64,000 nucleotides of DNA, taken from Deltaproteobacteria bacterium RIFOXYD12_FULL_56_24 (GTDB lineage Bacteria; Desulfobacterota; Desulfobulbia; Desulfobulbales; Desulfurivibrionaceae). The notes beneath the pieces are model-generated. The model was not told where the DNA came from, made no database searches, and saw only the letters and a program-made list of their open reading frames with translations. The stretch spans positions 50,905 to 114,904 of the forward strand of contig MGTD01000013.1 in NCBI GenBank assembly GCA_001799285.1. Direction: 5' to 3'. This document shows positions 33,076-42,250 of the stretch, in pieces. Position numbers and translations under genes: made by a program. Within the stretch, counting starts at the first letter, position 1. The number at the start of each line of letters is the position of its first letter.

Positions 33076-34014
33076 TCACTTGCCCATGAGTTCAGGATTA
33101 AACACGCCCCTGTAAAATGCAATAACCTCCGGCGAAACATCCAACAGCCTGATCTTTTTGCGCTCCCAGTCCTTATCGCTCCACTGGCCTGTTTTAAGGT
33201 AGTTTTCAGAACCACTTCCGGCGGAGAGTATTTCTTGTCCGATGTAGGCGAATTCCTCCACCCCTTTTTTTGACCTTCGGTACCTTGCCCAATATTTCAT
33301 ATTCTGCCAGCTCTCATCCCGGGGCACCTCGCTTAACCTTCGATCATTGTACAACTCATGCCAGACAATATATTTTATCCTGTTGCTCTCGAGAGGATCA
33401 GGCCTTCTGTCTCCCGTCATAGCGGCATAGGTCATGCCGCTCGGAGACGGGATGCCATACCGCGGGTCGATATACCATCGCGCCGCTGCTTTGTAAAACG
33501 AACTACCATTAATTTCCAGGTGGGACTGGATAATGTGCAAGAATTCGTGGATCAACAAATCCGTCTTGAAACGATGCGAAAAAACGGGCTCTTCCGGCTT
33601 CATACCCCTCTGTTCGTAAATCATCCGGTTCTTTGATTGCGCTACAGTCTTATCCCAGTCCGGGCTTACGCCAATGTATACTCTTTCAAGATACGCCTTC
33701 GCGGTATCCGCCGAGGAATCAAAAACTATCGGCACTGAGGTCAGAAACGGTTTCAATGATGGTTTAAAGACCTCAAACACACTTTTCAATACCCTGGCGT
33801 TGCGTTTTCGCGAAATTGACCCAGTTTCTCTATTTAGAGGCCACAGGGGCAAAAATGAGGCAAAGGAAGTCTCCACCCGCCAGTAATCAACCTCGGAAAA
33901 AACAGTCTCTGCGACAACACGATTCTGGTCGCCTGCTACGTTTTCATTTAAATACCAGTTTACCATTGCCCCACCGCCAAGGAGGAATAACACAACCAAT
34001 GCCACATTTTTCAT
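33076..34014 (-). CDS. Membrane-anchored or exported HEFLH protein
   Basis: A 312-residue protein with an N-terminal hydrophobic segment (MKNVALVVLFLLGGGAMV). LLIHEFLHIIQSHLE at about residue 150 contains HExxH, a zincin-type metallopeptidase motif. No clear third zinc ligand was identified, so peptidase activity is only suggested. Codon usage looks more AT-rich than the flanking ABC genes, which may indicate acquisition. The start at 34014 is uncertain; an ATG at 34023 is possible. It follows the ABC exporter genes on the same strand by 17 bp. Confidence 0.65.
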   Translation of the reverse strand: MKNVALVVLFLLGGGAMVNWYLNENVAGDQNRVVAETVFSEVDYWRVETSFASFLPLWPLNRETGSISRKRNARVLKSVFEVFKPSLKPFLTSVPIVFDSSADTAKAYLERVYIGVSPDWDKTVAQSKNRMIYEQRGMKPEEPVFSHRFKTDLLIHEFLHIIQSHLEINGSSFYKAAARWYIDPRYGIPSPSGMTYAAMTGDRRPDPLESNRIKYIVWHELYNDRRLSEVPRDESWQNMKYWARYRRSKKGVEEFAYIGQEILSAGSGSENYLKTGQWSDKDWERKKIRLLDVSPEVIAFYRGVFNPELMGK

Positions 34015-34031
34015 AGAAAACATCCCCGTTG

Positions 34032-35858
34032 CTATGATCCTGCCCTTGACCCCGCGCTGAAAATAGTCAGCAGTCGGCGATACGCCCCATCGGCCACCGC
34101 CAGTTCCGCATGACTCCCCTGCTCGATAATCCTGCCCCCGGCCATGACCAGGATGTGATCGGCCCGGCGGATCGTGGAAAGCCGGTGGGCAATGACGATG
34201 TTGGTCCGCCCGGCAAAGGTCGCCCCAATGGCCTGCTCGATGAGCAGTTCGCTTTCCGGGTCCACGCTGGCGGTGGCCTCGTCCAGCACCAGAATGCGCG
34301 GCTCCCTGGCCAGCACCCTGGCAAAGGCCAGCAATTGCCGCTGCCCGGCGGAGAGATCCATGCCGCCCTCCCCCACCCTGGTCGCAAGCCCCTCGGGCAA
34401 CTGGCGGACAAAACGGGCCAGCTGCGCTTTTTCCAGGATCTCCCACAGCGCCGCGTCGGTTTTCTCGACATCGAGCAGGACATTGTCCCGGATGGAGCCG
34501 GGCAGGAGAAAAACATCCTGCATCACCAGCCCCACCTGACGGCGCAGCCAGTCCGGATCGAGATTGCGCAGGTCAATGCCGTCCAGGAAAATCTGCCCCG
34601 CCTCCGGGTCGTAAAAGCGCTCCAGCAGATTGATGATCGTGGTCTTACCGCTGCCGGTGGCGCCGACGATGGCCAGGGTCCGGCCGGCCGGAATTTTTAA
34701 GGAAAAATTATTCAATACCAGGTGTTCCGGCTCATAGCCGAAGCTCACCTTGCTAAACTCGATCTCGCCTTTGCCGGAGGCGGGCCGCAAGGGCGAAGAG
34801 GCCAGGGGCAGAGTCTCGCGGGTGTCGAGCAGCTGAAAGATCCGCTCCGCCGAGGCCAGGGCCGACTGAACAATGGAATACTTCTGCGACAGCTCGCGCA
34901 TGGGCTGAAAAAAGAGGCGCATGTAGGAAAGAAAGGCCACCAGCATCCCGATGCTCATCTCCCCGGCCATGATCTGGCTGCCCCCGTACCAGAGGATGGC
35001 GCCGATGGTTATGGCGTTCATCAGCTCGATAAGCGGCATGAACACGGCAAACACCTTGATCTGATAGAGGGCTTTTTCAAAAAAACTCTGGTTCAGCCGG
35101 GAAAATTCGGCCTGACTGGAGCGCTCCCGCAGAAAAAGCTGGATGAGCGCCACGCCGGAAAGCGACTCCTGCAGAAAGGAGTTGATCTTGGCCAGATGGG
35201 TGCGGATCTGCCGAAAAGCATCGCGGGCCAGACGGCTGAACCAGAGGGTATTGCCCACCATCAGCGGGAGAAGGAGGCAGAGGCCCAAGGCCAGCCGCCA
35301 GTTCATCCAAAACAGTATCCCCAGGATGCCCAGGATCTTGACCCCGTCGTTAAACAGGGTGACGATCACCGAGGTGAACATCTCGTGCATGTTCTGGATA
35401 TCGTTGGTCAGCCGGGTTACCAGCCTCCCGACCGGGTTGCGGTGAAAAAACTTCAGATCGAGATGCAGGAGATGGACAAACATCATCTGCCGCATCCGGT
35501 GCATGATTCGTTGCCCGGTCCACTCCAAAATCAGCACCTGGACAAAGTTGCCGAAAAATTCAAAGGCCATGAGGGCGCAAAAAAGAAGAGCCAGGTGCTT
35601 AAGCCCGGCAAGGCGGACCTCGGCGCCGGCACCGGTGTTGAGGATGAAATCATCCACGGCCAGGCGGATCAGATAGGGCAGGGAGAGGCCGCAGGCCACC
35701 ACGACAAAGGAAAGCAGCACGGCGAGCAAGGCCCCCAGCCAATAGGGTCTGCCCAGAAAGACGATCCGCCGCCACAGGCTGAGATCGCCGAACTTGCCCA
35801 ACTGGTCTTCTTCGAAATATCCGTAATTATCCCGCAAAGTTGACCCTCTTGCAAACAT
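34032..35858 (-). CDS. ABC exporter half-transporter, catalytically complete subunit
   Basis: A 608-residue protein with six transmembrane helices (about 25-320) and a C-terminal ATPase domain. Walker A is GATGSGKTT, the signature LSAGQRQLL, Walker B with catalytic Glu LVLDEATASVD, and the switch His is in IVIAHRLST. With the upstream subunit it makes a heterodimeric exporter of the MdlAB/LmrCD type. Substrates of such pairs include lipids and drugs and cannot be inferred here. It ends 17 bp before the HEFLH gene. Confidence 0.88.
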   Translation of the reverse strand: MFARGSTLRDNYGYFEEDQLGKFGDLSLWRRIVFLGRPYWLGALLAVLLSFVVVACGLSLPYLIRLAVDDFILNTGAGAEVRLAGLKHLALLFCALMAFEFFGNFVQVLILEWTGQRIMHRMRQMMFVHLLHLDLKFFHRNPVGRLVTRLTNDIQNMHEMFTSVIVTLFNDGVKILGILGILFWMNWRLALGLCLLLPLMVGNTLWFSRLARDAFRQIRTHLAKINSFLQESLSGVALIQLFLRERSSQAEFSRLNQSFFEKALYQIKVFAVFMPLIELMNAITIGAILWYGGSQIMAGEMSIGMLVAFLSYMRLFFQPMRELSQKYSIVQSALASAERIFQLLDTRETLPLASSPLRPASGKGEIEFSKVSFGYEPEHLVLNNFSLKIPAGRTLAIVGATGSGKTTIINLLERFYDPEAGQIFLDGIDLRNLDPDWLRRQVGLVMQDVFLLPGSIRDNVLLDVEKTDAALWEILEKAQLARFVRQLPEGLATRVGEGGMDLSAGQRQLLAFARVLAREPRILVLDEATASVDPESELLIEQAIGATFAGRTNIVIAHRLSTIRRADHILVMAGGRIIEQGSHAELAVADGAYRRLLTIFSAGSRAGS

Positions 35859-35869
35859 CCAACAAGTTC

Positions 35870-36000
35870 CCTCTCCCCTTGCGGGAGAGGGTTAGGGAGA
35901 GGGGAAAACAGGAATGATCCCGGCAGGTGGCGACTCCAGCCTCCCCCTGCCCCCTCCCGTCGAGGGACGGAAAATTCACTTTGGCAGAGTATTGCAAGAG
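35870..36000. repeat. CCCTCTCCC-rich intergenic repeat
   Basis: The spacer between the two ABC genes contains CCCTCTCCCCTTGCGGGAGAGGG and further GGGAGAGGGG/CCCCTCCC stretches, like the interior of the elements at 51451 and 52940, but without their terminal inverted repeats. Confidence 0.5.
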
Positions 36001-36008
36001 ACCCAAAA

Positions 36009-37757
36009 TTACAGCTCCTTTTCCCAGTTACGATGCATTTGCTGCTGCTGGTACATGGTGCGGTAGAAAGGGATAGCCGCCAGCAACTCGGCATGGCTGC
36101 CCTGGGCCAGCAGCCGCCCTTCCTCAAGCACCATGATCCGAGCCGCGTCCCGCAAGGGAGCGATCCGGTGCGAGACGATAAGACAGGTCCGCCCCGGCAA
36201 AAAGGTGGCCAATCCGGAAATGATCTCCTGCTCGGTCTCCAGATCGACAGCAGAAAGGCTGTCGTCAATGATCAGCAGGGGCCGGTCGAGGAGAACAGCC
36301 CGGGCCAGGGCGAGGCGCTGGCGCTGGCCGCCGGAAAGCTTGACGCCCTTTTCACCGATCCGGGTCTGGTATCCCTCGCTGAAACCGAGAATCTCCTCGT
36401 GGATCCGGCAGATTCCGGCTGCCGCCTCGATCTGCTCCTGACTGACCTCCGGATTGCCGAAGGCGATATTCGCGGCAACGGTATCGGAGAAAAGCAGCAC
36501 ATCCTGCGGCACATAGGCCACCCGCTCGCGCACCGCAGCCAGAGATAAGCGGTTGATATCAACGCCATTGAGAAAAATACCCCCGTCCGCCACGGGATAC
36601 TGCCGGGCCAGGAGATGGCACAAGGTTGATTTTCCCGAGCCGCTTCGCCCGACCAGGCCGACAATCTCCCCGGCCCGGATAACGCAGCTGACCTCTACCA
36701 GGGCCGACTGCTCCTGGCCCTCGTACCGAAAATGGAGGTTTTGCAGACTGATCTCCGTCGGCCCTGCGGGAAAGGCGGCGGGCTGCGGAGGGTCAGCCAG
36801 AGTGGGCCTGGCCTCCATGACCTCGTTCAGCCGCCCCAGTGAGGTGAGCCCGCGCTGGAAAAGATTGGTCACCCAGCCCACCGCCATCATCGGCCAGGTC
36901 AACAAGTAAAGATAGGAAATAAAGGCGACAAAATCCCCCACCGTGATGACGCCGCCTATCACCAGCCGCCCGCCGAAAAAAATCGCCAGCAGCAGGCTGG
37001 TATTGCCCACCAGCCCGGAGATGGGAAACAAGGTGCCGTGTACCCTGGCCAGACGGATGTTGTCCCGCTGATATTGACGGCCGAGGCGATCGAATCCCTC
37101 GGCCTGCACCACTTCCTGGGTGTAGGCCTTGAGCAGCCGGATACTGGTGATGGTGGTGCGGGCAAATTCGGTCAGGTGGGAAAACTGCTCCTGAACTTTA
37201 AGAAACCGGCGATGCAGCCGGGCGGACAGCACCCTGGTAAGCAGGGCCAACAGAGGCATGGGGATAACGGCGATCAGGGTGAGGGAAGGACTGATATAGG
37301 CCATGCAGGCCAGGGCGGCAAAGCCCATGATCGCGGCGTCGGCGCAGGCGACCAGCCCCATGCCCCCGGCCAGCTGCACCGCGGCCAGATCATTGGTGGC
37401 CAGGGCCATGATCGCGCCCACCGGTTTTTTTTGAAAAAAGGGCCGGTCCAGGGTGAGCAGGTGGCGGAAAAAATCATCGCGCAGGTCGCGCTCCACCAAC
37501 CGGGAAAAGCCGAGGATCAGATAGCGCCAGACAAACCGGCAGCCGGCAATACCCAGGGCAAGCAGGAAGATAGCAAAAGCGCTTTGCGCCAGGGCCAGTT
37601 GGCTGGCCTCTCCCTGGGCCAGGAGATCCACCGCCCGTTTCACCAGCCGAGGGATGCCCAGCTGCAGGAGATCGACGGTCAGCAGGGCAACAAGGCCGCC
37701 GACAAGGCGGGAGGAGTATTGTCGGATACGGGGCCGGATAAGCCCCAGGGGGGACAT
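36009..37757 (-). CDS. ABC exporter half-transporter with degenerate catalytic site
   Basis: A 582-residue protein with an N-terminal six-helix domain and an ATPase domain. Walker A is GRSGSGKST, the signature LSGGQRQRL, and Walker B LLIIDDSLSAVD, where Asp replaces the catalytic Glu. Such a replacement marks the degenerate half of heterodimeric exporters (as in MdlA), complementing the intact partner downstream. A start at 37793 (GTG) is possible; the ATG at 37757 has GGAGAG in front. It follows ppnP closely. Confidence 0.87.
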   Translation of the reverse strand: MSPLGLIRPRIRQYSSRLVGGLVALLTVDLLQLGIPRLVKRAVDLLAQGEASQLALAQSAFAIFLLALGIAGCRFVWRYLILGFSRLVERDLRDDFFRHLLTLDRPFFQKKPVGAIMALATNDLAAVQLAGGMGLVACADAAIMGFAALACMAYISPSLTLIAVIPMPLLALLTRVLSARLHRRFLKVQEQFSHLTEFARTTITSIRLLKAYTQEVVQAEGFDRLGRQYQRDNIRLARVHGTLFPISGLVGNTSLLLAIFFGGRLVIGGVITVGDFVAFISYLYLLTWPMMAVGWVTNLFQRGLTSLGRLNEVMEARPTLADPPQPAAFPAGPTEISLQNLHFRYEGQEQSALVEVSCVIRAGEIVGLVGRSGSGKSTLCHLLARQYPVADGGIFLNGVDINRLSLAAVRERVAYVPQDVLLFSDTVAANIAFGNPEVSQEQIEAAAGICRIHEEILGFSEGYQTRIGEKGVKLSGGQRQRLALARAVLLDRPLLIIDDSLSAVDLETEQEIISGLATFLPGRTCLIVSHRIAPLRDAARIMVLEEGRLLAQGSHAELLAAIPFYRTMYQQQQMHRNWEKEL

Positions 37758-37795
37758 CACGCTCTCCGCCGCTGATTGCTGATGAGTTGTCACGC

Positions 37796-38110
37796 TTATT
37801 TTATGAAGGAACAGCAGTAATCCGTAAGGGCTTTCACCTTAAGCTCAAATTTGGCGTGGGCCGGAACCTCGAAGGCTTCGCCGCCCTTGACCGTTTGCCA
37901 GCCGGATGCGCCGGGCAAAAAAACCTCCAGCTCGCCGGCCATGATCTCCATGAGCTCCTTGTCAGCCGTGTTGAATTCGTACTCGCCGGGAAGCATGATG
38001 CCCAGGGTTTTCTGGGAGCCGTCGGCAAACACCACCGTCCGGCTGGTGACCTTGCCGTCGAAGTAGACATTGGCCTTTTTCACGATGCTGACATTGTTGA
38101 ACTCGGGCAT
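37796..38110 (-). CDS. ppnP: Pyrimidine/purine nucleoside phosphorylase PpnP (DUF1255)
   Basis: A 104-residue single-domain cupin with the typical family sequence: [51 protein letters not shown] and a final DYCCSFIK. E. coli PpnP (YaiE) is 94 residues and phosphorolyses diverse nucleosides. GGAGGAAATACCC precedes the ATG. It precedes the ABC exporter genes on the same strand. Confidence 0.9.
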   Translation of the reverse strand: MPEFNNVSIVKKANVYFDGKVTSRTVVFADGSQKTLGIMLPGEYEFNTADKELMEIMAGELEVFLPGASGWQTVKGGEAFEVPAHAKFELKVKALTDYCCSFIK

Positions 38111-38264
38111 GGGTATTTCCTCCAGGTCGGTTTTTCAATAAAAATTTCCGCGTCAAGACAAAGACGGGAATACTTGAGCTACATTTACTTCGTAGAGTAG
38201 ATTCTTTATAACTCGACCGGATAAATTGCAAGAATTTGTTGGTCTGCCTTGCCTCGTTGCCCGC

Positions 38265-38303
38265 AAAAGAAAAGGGCCGCCCTTCGGGCAGCCCTTTTCT
38301 TTT
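38265..38303. terminator. Strong bidirectional terminator
   Basis: AAAAGAAAAGGGC pairs exactly with GCCCTTTTCTTTT around an inner GCCCTTCGGGC hairpin with a UUCG loop. It is flanked by A and T runs and lies just past the DUF1566 gene's 3' end. Confidence 0.85.
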
Positions 38304-38321
38304 GCCGTAGCGTTTTCCCTG

Positions 38322-39263
38322 TCAGACGGAACGGCACACCCGACCAAACCCGCCGGGAATGGAGCCGGAGGCCCAGAACGCCGTAGCCTGTTTGAAATCC
38401 ATAAACCAATAGCCGCCCGGTTTGCGTTGGTCGGCCAGAAAGATAAAAGGCTGCTCCCGGGAAAAACAGGGATGGAGATGGGCGCCCTTGGCATTAACCT
38501 GCGGTTCCAGAAGGGAGAAGGCCTCTTCCATGGTGGGCAGCCGCCAGTCGGCAAATCCGGCAAAACGCTGCTGATTGAGCTGCTCTACATATTGCTGCAC
38601 GTTGCGGATGGTGGTGAGATCGCAGCCGCCCCGCTGCCACATGAGCCCGGTGAGGTGGTCGGTAACGGTCAGACCGTCGCCGTTGTCCACCAGGATATTG
38701 GGGAAAACGCCCCCCGGGTTGTGGCGGCTGTCGTAAAATCCATGCCGCGCCGCCAGCTCTGCCGCTTCCTGCTCGGTGAGCACGGTGCTGGCGGCACGCA
38801 GGCTGACCTGCTTAAAGGAGGGCAGCTTGTCGCCTTGCTGCGGCAGCCCGGTCCCCATGGCCTCCTGCTCTACGGAGTTGTCCACCAGCACAATCCGGGA
38901 GGAATCATCGCTCTCGATAATCATTTCCAGAAGCCATTGCTTGATCACCTCATCAATGGCATAGCTCTGGTCAAGGCCGGCGGCCTTTCCCTGCCGGGCC
39001 ACGCATTTTACCAGCATCTCCTGCGGGCAGTCGATGATGGCAAGGATCTTGGCGTGCTTGACTCCCCGCTCCATCAAACAGAGCCGGGCGGGCGACTTCC
39101 CGTTATCGATATAAAAATAATAGTGAAGTTCCGCGTTGCTCCGGATCCGCTCCTGGTTCTTGCCGCCCCAGCTTTCGAACATGGCAAAGGTATCCGAGGG
39201 AGTAAGATCCCAGTCGATAGACACCGGCTGACCAGCCATACCCAACTTTTCTGCTAACCCCAT
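38322..39263 (-). CDS. Protein with C-terminal DUF1566 domain
   Basis: A 313-residue protein. The N-terminal 170 residues are not recognised (MFESWGGKNQERIRSNAELHYYFYID). Residues about 190-313 are a DUF1566/Lcl-type domain with TGLMWQRGG, FADWRLPTMEEAFSLL and GGFGRVCRSV. AGGAGGTGTGTGCC precedes the ATG; its upstream flank is a D-type MITE whose duplication CCTCAGTT lies in the leader. No signal peptide. It may be a sensor or ligand-binding protein. Confidence 0.75.
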   Translation of the reverse strand: MGLAEKLGMAGQPVSIDWDLTPSDTFAMFESWGGKNQERIRSNAELHYYFYIDNGKSPARLCLMERGVKHAKILAIIDCPQEMLVKCVARQGKAAGLDQSYAIDEVIKQWLLEMIIESDDSSRIVLVDNSVEQEAMGTGLPQQGDKLPSFKQVSLRAASTVLTEQEAAELAARHGFYDSRHNPGGVFPNILVDNGDGLTVTDHLTGLMWQRGGCDLTTIRNVQQYVEQLNQQRFAGFADWRLPTMEEAFSLLEPQVNAKGAHLHPCFSREQPFIFLADQRKPGGYWFMDFKQATAFWASGSIPGGFGRVCRSV

Positions 39264-39282
39264 GGCACACACCTCCTCAGTT

Positions 39283-39462
39283 GTAAGCGATCGCAGGGCA
39301 CCACATGTTGTCGGCACTTCTGCCGACGATTGACAGCGGCGATCGGTCCGGCTCACGTACAAAAGTACGCATCGCCGTCCCGCTTGCCGCAACCTGCACC
39401 ACCCTGTGACCGCTTGTTCCGTGATTATTTGACCTTTGTGGGCTTACCCCGTGATTGGTTAC
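39283..39462. mobile_element. IS66-type MITE, subfamily D, copy 2 (180 bp)
   Basis: Flanks CCTCAGTT (39275-39282) and CTTCAGTT (39463-39470), an 8-bp duplication with one change. The termini are GTAAGCGATCGCAGGG and CCCCGTGATTGGTTAC. It contains an extra stretch (TTGTCGGCACTTCTGCCGACG) inside the left arm that forms its own hairpin. Confidence 0.85.
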
Positions 39463-39730
39463 CTTCAGTTTGATTGTCATCCTTTGCAGGGAACGATATA
39501 ATAAAATCGTTTATTTATTTATGAGACTATTGCAAAAGCCGTCATCACCGTGCTGAATGACGAAAAGGGCCAGGCAAGATGCGGCACCCTGCGACCGCTT
39601 GTTCCTTGGTTATTTGACCTTTGTGAGGTTGCCCCGTGATCGGTTACAAGAGAGTTTCTCAATATAAATTTTATTAATAATTATTATCAATAATAGTTGG
39701 GCTTTTCTTTCAGCGCAAGGGGAAATAAAA
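39463..39730. repeat. Leader of glgX with a D-element fragment
   Basis: Contains a right-end D fragment at 39581-39647 (GCGGCACCCTGCGACCGCTT...CCCCGTGATCGGTTAC) without a left arm. The stretch before glgX is AT-rich (TTTATTAATAATTATTATC) and probably holds its promoter. No other gene is seen. Confidence 0.45.
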
Positions 39731-41833
39731 ATGAGCACCAAAAAATTTACCACCAGCGCAGGATACCCTCTGCCCATGGGCTCATTCCTGAAGCCGGGAG
39801 GGGTCAATTTCGCCGTCTTCTCCCGGCACGCGGAAACAGTAACCCTGGTCCTGTTCAAGTCCGGTTCCGAAAATCCCTTCGCCGAAATACCCCTTGACCC
39901 CAAGATTAACCGAACCGGCCATATCTGGCATATCACCCTCCACGACCTTGACCTCAATCTCCGTTATGGCTACCGCATGTCCGGCCCCTACGACCCCAAA
40001 GGAGCGGGCCACTTCTTTGCCGGGGAAAAACTGCTGCTCGATCCCTACGCCAAGGCCCTTACCGGAGGCTCCGAGTGGGGGGTGCCCTATTGCCGCACCG
40101 GACTTTGCGGGCCCTTGAGCTCCTTTCAGCACCGCTGCTGCATCATCGGCAACGATTTTGACTGGGAAGGCGACCGGCCCCTTAATATCCCTCTGGAAAA
40201 GAGCATCATCTACGAGCTTCATGTCCGGGGCTTCACCCGGCATGCGAGTTCCGGGGTGAACCATCCCGGCACCTACCAGGGAGTGGTGGAAAAAATCCCC
40301 TATCTCAAGAAGCTGGGCATCACCGCGGTGGAGCTTTTGCCGGTCACCGAATTCAACGAACACGAACTCACCAACCGCAACCCCTTCACCGGGGAGAAGC
40401 TGAAGAATTTCTGGGGCTACAGCCCCATCTCCTTTTTCGCTCCCAAGGCCGCTTACGCGGTCAATGGCCGCAACGGCAATCAGGTGCGAGAGTTCAAGGA
40501 AATGGTCAAGGCGCTGCACCGGGCCGGGATCGAGGTTATTCTCGACGTGGTTTTCAACCATACGGCGGAAGGTGGCGGCGACGGTCCGGTGGTCAGCTTT
40601 CGGGGGCTGGACAATATCATCTATTACTTGTTGGACCAGCGGAGCCGGGAATATCTCAACTTCTCCGGCTGCGGCAACACGGTGAACTGCAACCATCCCC
40701 TGGTCCGCCACCTGATCATGGACTGCCTGCGCTACTGGGTGATCGAGATGCATGTGGACGGCTTCCGCTTCGATCTGGCCAGCGTCCTGGGCCGCGACCA
40801 GCAGGGCAACGTGCTGAGCAATCCGCCCATGGTGGAAAAGATCGCCGAAGACCCTATCCTCGCCGACACCAAAATCATTGCCGAGGCCTGGGATGCCGCG
40901 GGCCTCTATCAGGTGGGAAGTTTTTCCACCAATCGGCGCTGGGCCGAATGGAACGGTCAATTTCGCGATGATGTCCGCCGCTTTCTCTGCGGCCATGAAG
41001 GCATGGTGGCTCCGCTCGCCACCCGCATCGCGGGCAGCGCCGACCTCTACCAGGACGACGGCCGCACCCCGCGCAACAGCATCAACTTCATCACCAGCCA
41101 CGACGGCTTCACCCTCTACGATCTGGTCAGCTACAACATCAAGCACAACCTGGCCAACGGCGAAGACAACCGCGACGGCGGCAACGACAATCTCAGCTGG
41201 AACAGCGGCTGCGAAGGCCCCACGAACGATGCGATCATCGAACGGCTGCGGCGGCGGCGGATCAAGACCTTTGCCACCATCCTCATGCTTTCCCAGGGGG
41301 TGCCGATGCTGGTGGCAGGCGATGAATTCGGGCGGAGCCAGCAAGGCAACAACAACGCCTACTGTCAGGATAACGAGATAAGCTGGCTCAATTGGGAGCT
41401 GACGGAGCAAAACCAGGACCTGCTGCACTTTTTTACCCAAATAATCGCCCTCCGGAAAAGACATCCGGTCTTCCTCCGCACCGACTTTTTCCCCGCCACG
41501 GACAAAAACCCGGAAATCGAATGGCAGTCCACCACCCCGGGCCGCCCGGACTGGTCGCCATTATGCAAGACCCTGGCCTTTGTCCTGCATGGAACCATCG
41601 CCGGGGTGCGCCGCGACGATGACTTTTTCGTGATGCTCAATGGCGGGAACACCCCCGCCGCCTTCATCATCCCGGCGCCGCCTGCCGGTCGTCTCTGGCA
41701 TCGGCTGATCGATACCGCCGCCGCATCGCCGCGGGATATCGTAAGCAAACCGCAGGGAGGACAAGAGGTACACGGCACGGCAATCTCCGTGGCCAGCATG
41801 GCGGCCATGGTCTTCATTTCAAAATCACCCTGA
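39731..41833 (+). CDS. glgX: Glycogen debranching enzyme GlgX (isoamylase type)
   Basis: A 700-residue GH13 enzyme. The N-terminal CBM48 domain (SAGYPLPMGSFLKPGGVNFAVFSRHAETVTLVLF) is followed by the (beta/alpha)8 barrel, with conserved regions VVFNHTAEGG, DGFRFDLASVLGRD (nucleophile Asp), KIIAEAWDAAGLY (acid Glu) and FITSHDGFTL (stabiliser Asp). It hydrolyses alpha-1,6 branches of limit dextrins in glycogen turnover. AAGGGGAAATAAAA precedes ATG. It stands alone here without other glg genes. Confidence 0.93.
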   Translation: MSTKKFTTSAGYPLPMGSFLKPGGVNFAVFSRHAETVTLVLFKSGSENPFAEIPLDPKINRTGHIWHITLHDLDLNLRYGYRMSGPYDPKGAGHFFAGEKLLLDPYAKALTGGSEWGVPYCRTGLCGPLSSFQHRCCIIGNDFDWEGDRPLNIPLEKSIIYELHVRGFTRHASSGVNHPGTYQGVVEKIPYLKKLGITAVELLPVTEFNEHELTNRNPFTGEKLKNFWGYSPISFFAPKAAYAVNGRNGNQVREFKEMVKALHRAGIEVILDVVFNHTAEGGGDGPVVSFRGLDNIIYYLLDQRSREYLNFSGCGNTVNCNHPLVRHLIMDCLRYWVIEMHVDGFRFDLASVLGRDQQGNVLSNPPMVEKIAEDPILADTKIIAEAWDAAGLYQVGSFSTNRRWAEWNGQFRDDVRRFLCGHEGMVAPLATRIAGSADLYQDDGRTPRNSINFITSHDGFTLYDLVSYNIKHNLANGEDNRDGGNDNLSWNSGCEGPTNDAIIERLRRRRIKTFATILMLSQGVPMLVAGDEFGRSQQGNNNAYCQDNEISWLNWELTEQNQDLLHFFTQIIALRKRHPVFLRTDFFPATDKNPEIEWQSTTPGRPDWSPLCKTLAFVLHGTIAGVRRDDDFFVMLNGGNTPAAFIIPAPPAGRLWHRLIDTAAASPRDIVSKPQGGQEVHGTAISVASMAAMVFISKSP

Positions 41834-42068
41834 TCCTACACGAGAACCTTCCCCGGACTGCGCCTGTTTTTTAGCTGCTTGCGGAAGTAACCATAAAGAT
41901 TTAAGTCAAGACCGGCTGCTGCATCCCGACGGCTGTCTGCCTTTCCGGCCTTTTGAAGTCCGGCAACCCTCGGCTCCCATTTTCCTGCACCTTTTCAGAT
42001 GCAATATCAGACAAATTTGTTACAATGGCTGGCGCGTTGCAAAAATGCGCATACCAAAGCGTAAGAAA
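41834..42068. promoter_or_regulatory. Spacer upstream of the nifA-like gene
   Basis: A 235-bp gene-free stretch. It contains the GG-N10-GC match listed separately at 42026-42041, and otherwise nothing recognised. Confidence 0.35.
42026..42041 (+). promoter_or_regulatory. Possible sigma-54 promoter (-24/-12)
   Basis: TGGCTGGCGCGTTGCA has GG and GC at the required 10-bp separation and the TTGCA -12 box; the -24 box is TGGC-TGG rather than TGGCACG. It lies upstream of the NifA-like activator gene, and a MITE has inserted between the two. Confidence 0.35.
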
Positions 42069-42225
42069 GTAACTGATCACAGGATAGGCGACCAAGTTTA
42101 GCGCTGCCCCCCAACTGTAAGCGATTACAGGGTGCGGCAGATGCGCGACAGAGGCCTGAGAGCAATACATATGGTATGCGAACAGGCCGATAACAAAGCA
42201 GATGTCGTGCCCTGTGATCGCTTAC
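42069..42225. mobile_element. IS66-type MITE, subfamily D, copy 3 (157 bp)
   Basis: Perfect 8-bp repeats GTAAGAAA at 42061-42068 and 42226-42233; identity continues to 16 bp (CGTAAGAAAGTAACTG). The left end is GTAACTGATCACAGG, the inner left arm GTAAGCGATTACAGGG, the right arm CCCTGTGATCGCTTAC. The right terminus is 25 bp before the nifA-like start codon. Confidence 0.8.
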
Positions 42226-42250
42226 GTAAGAAAGTAACTGGGAGCACCCA

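Noticed and set aside
39782..41464. A 560-codon minus-strand frame over glgX
   Set aside because: Shadow of the plus-strand GH13 enzyme, whose catalytic motifs are all present.
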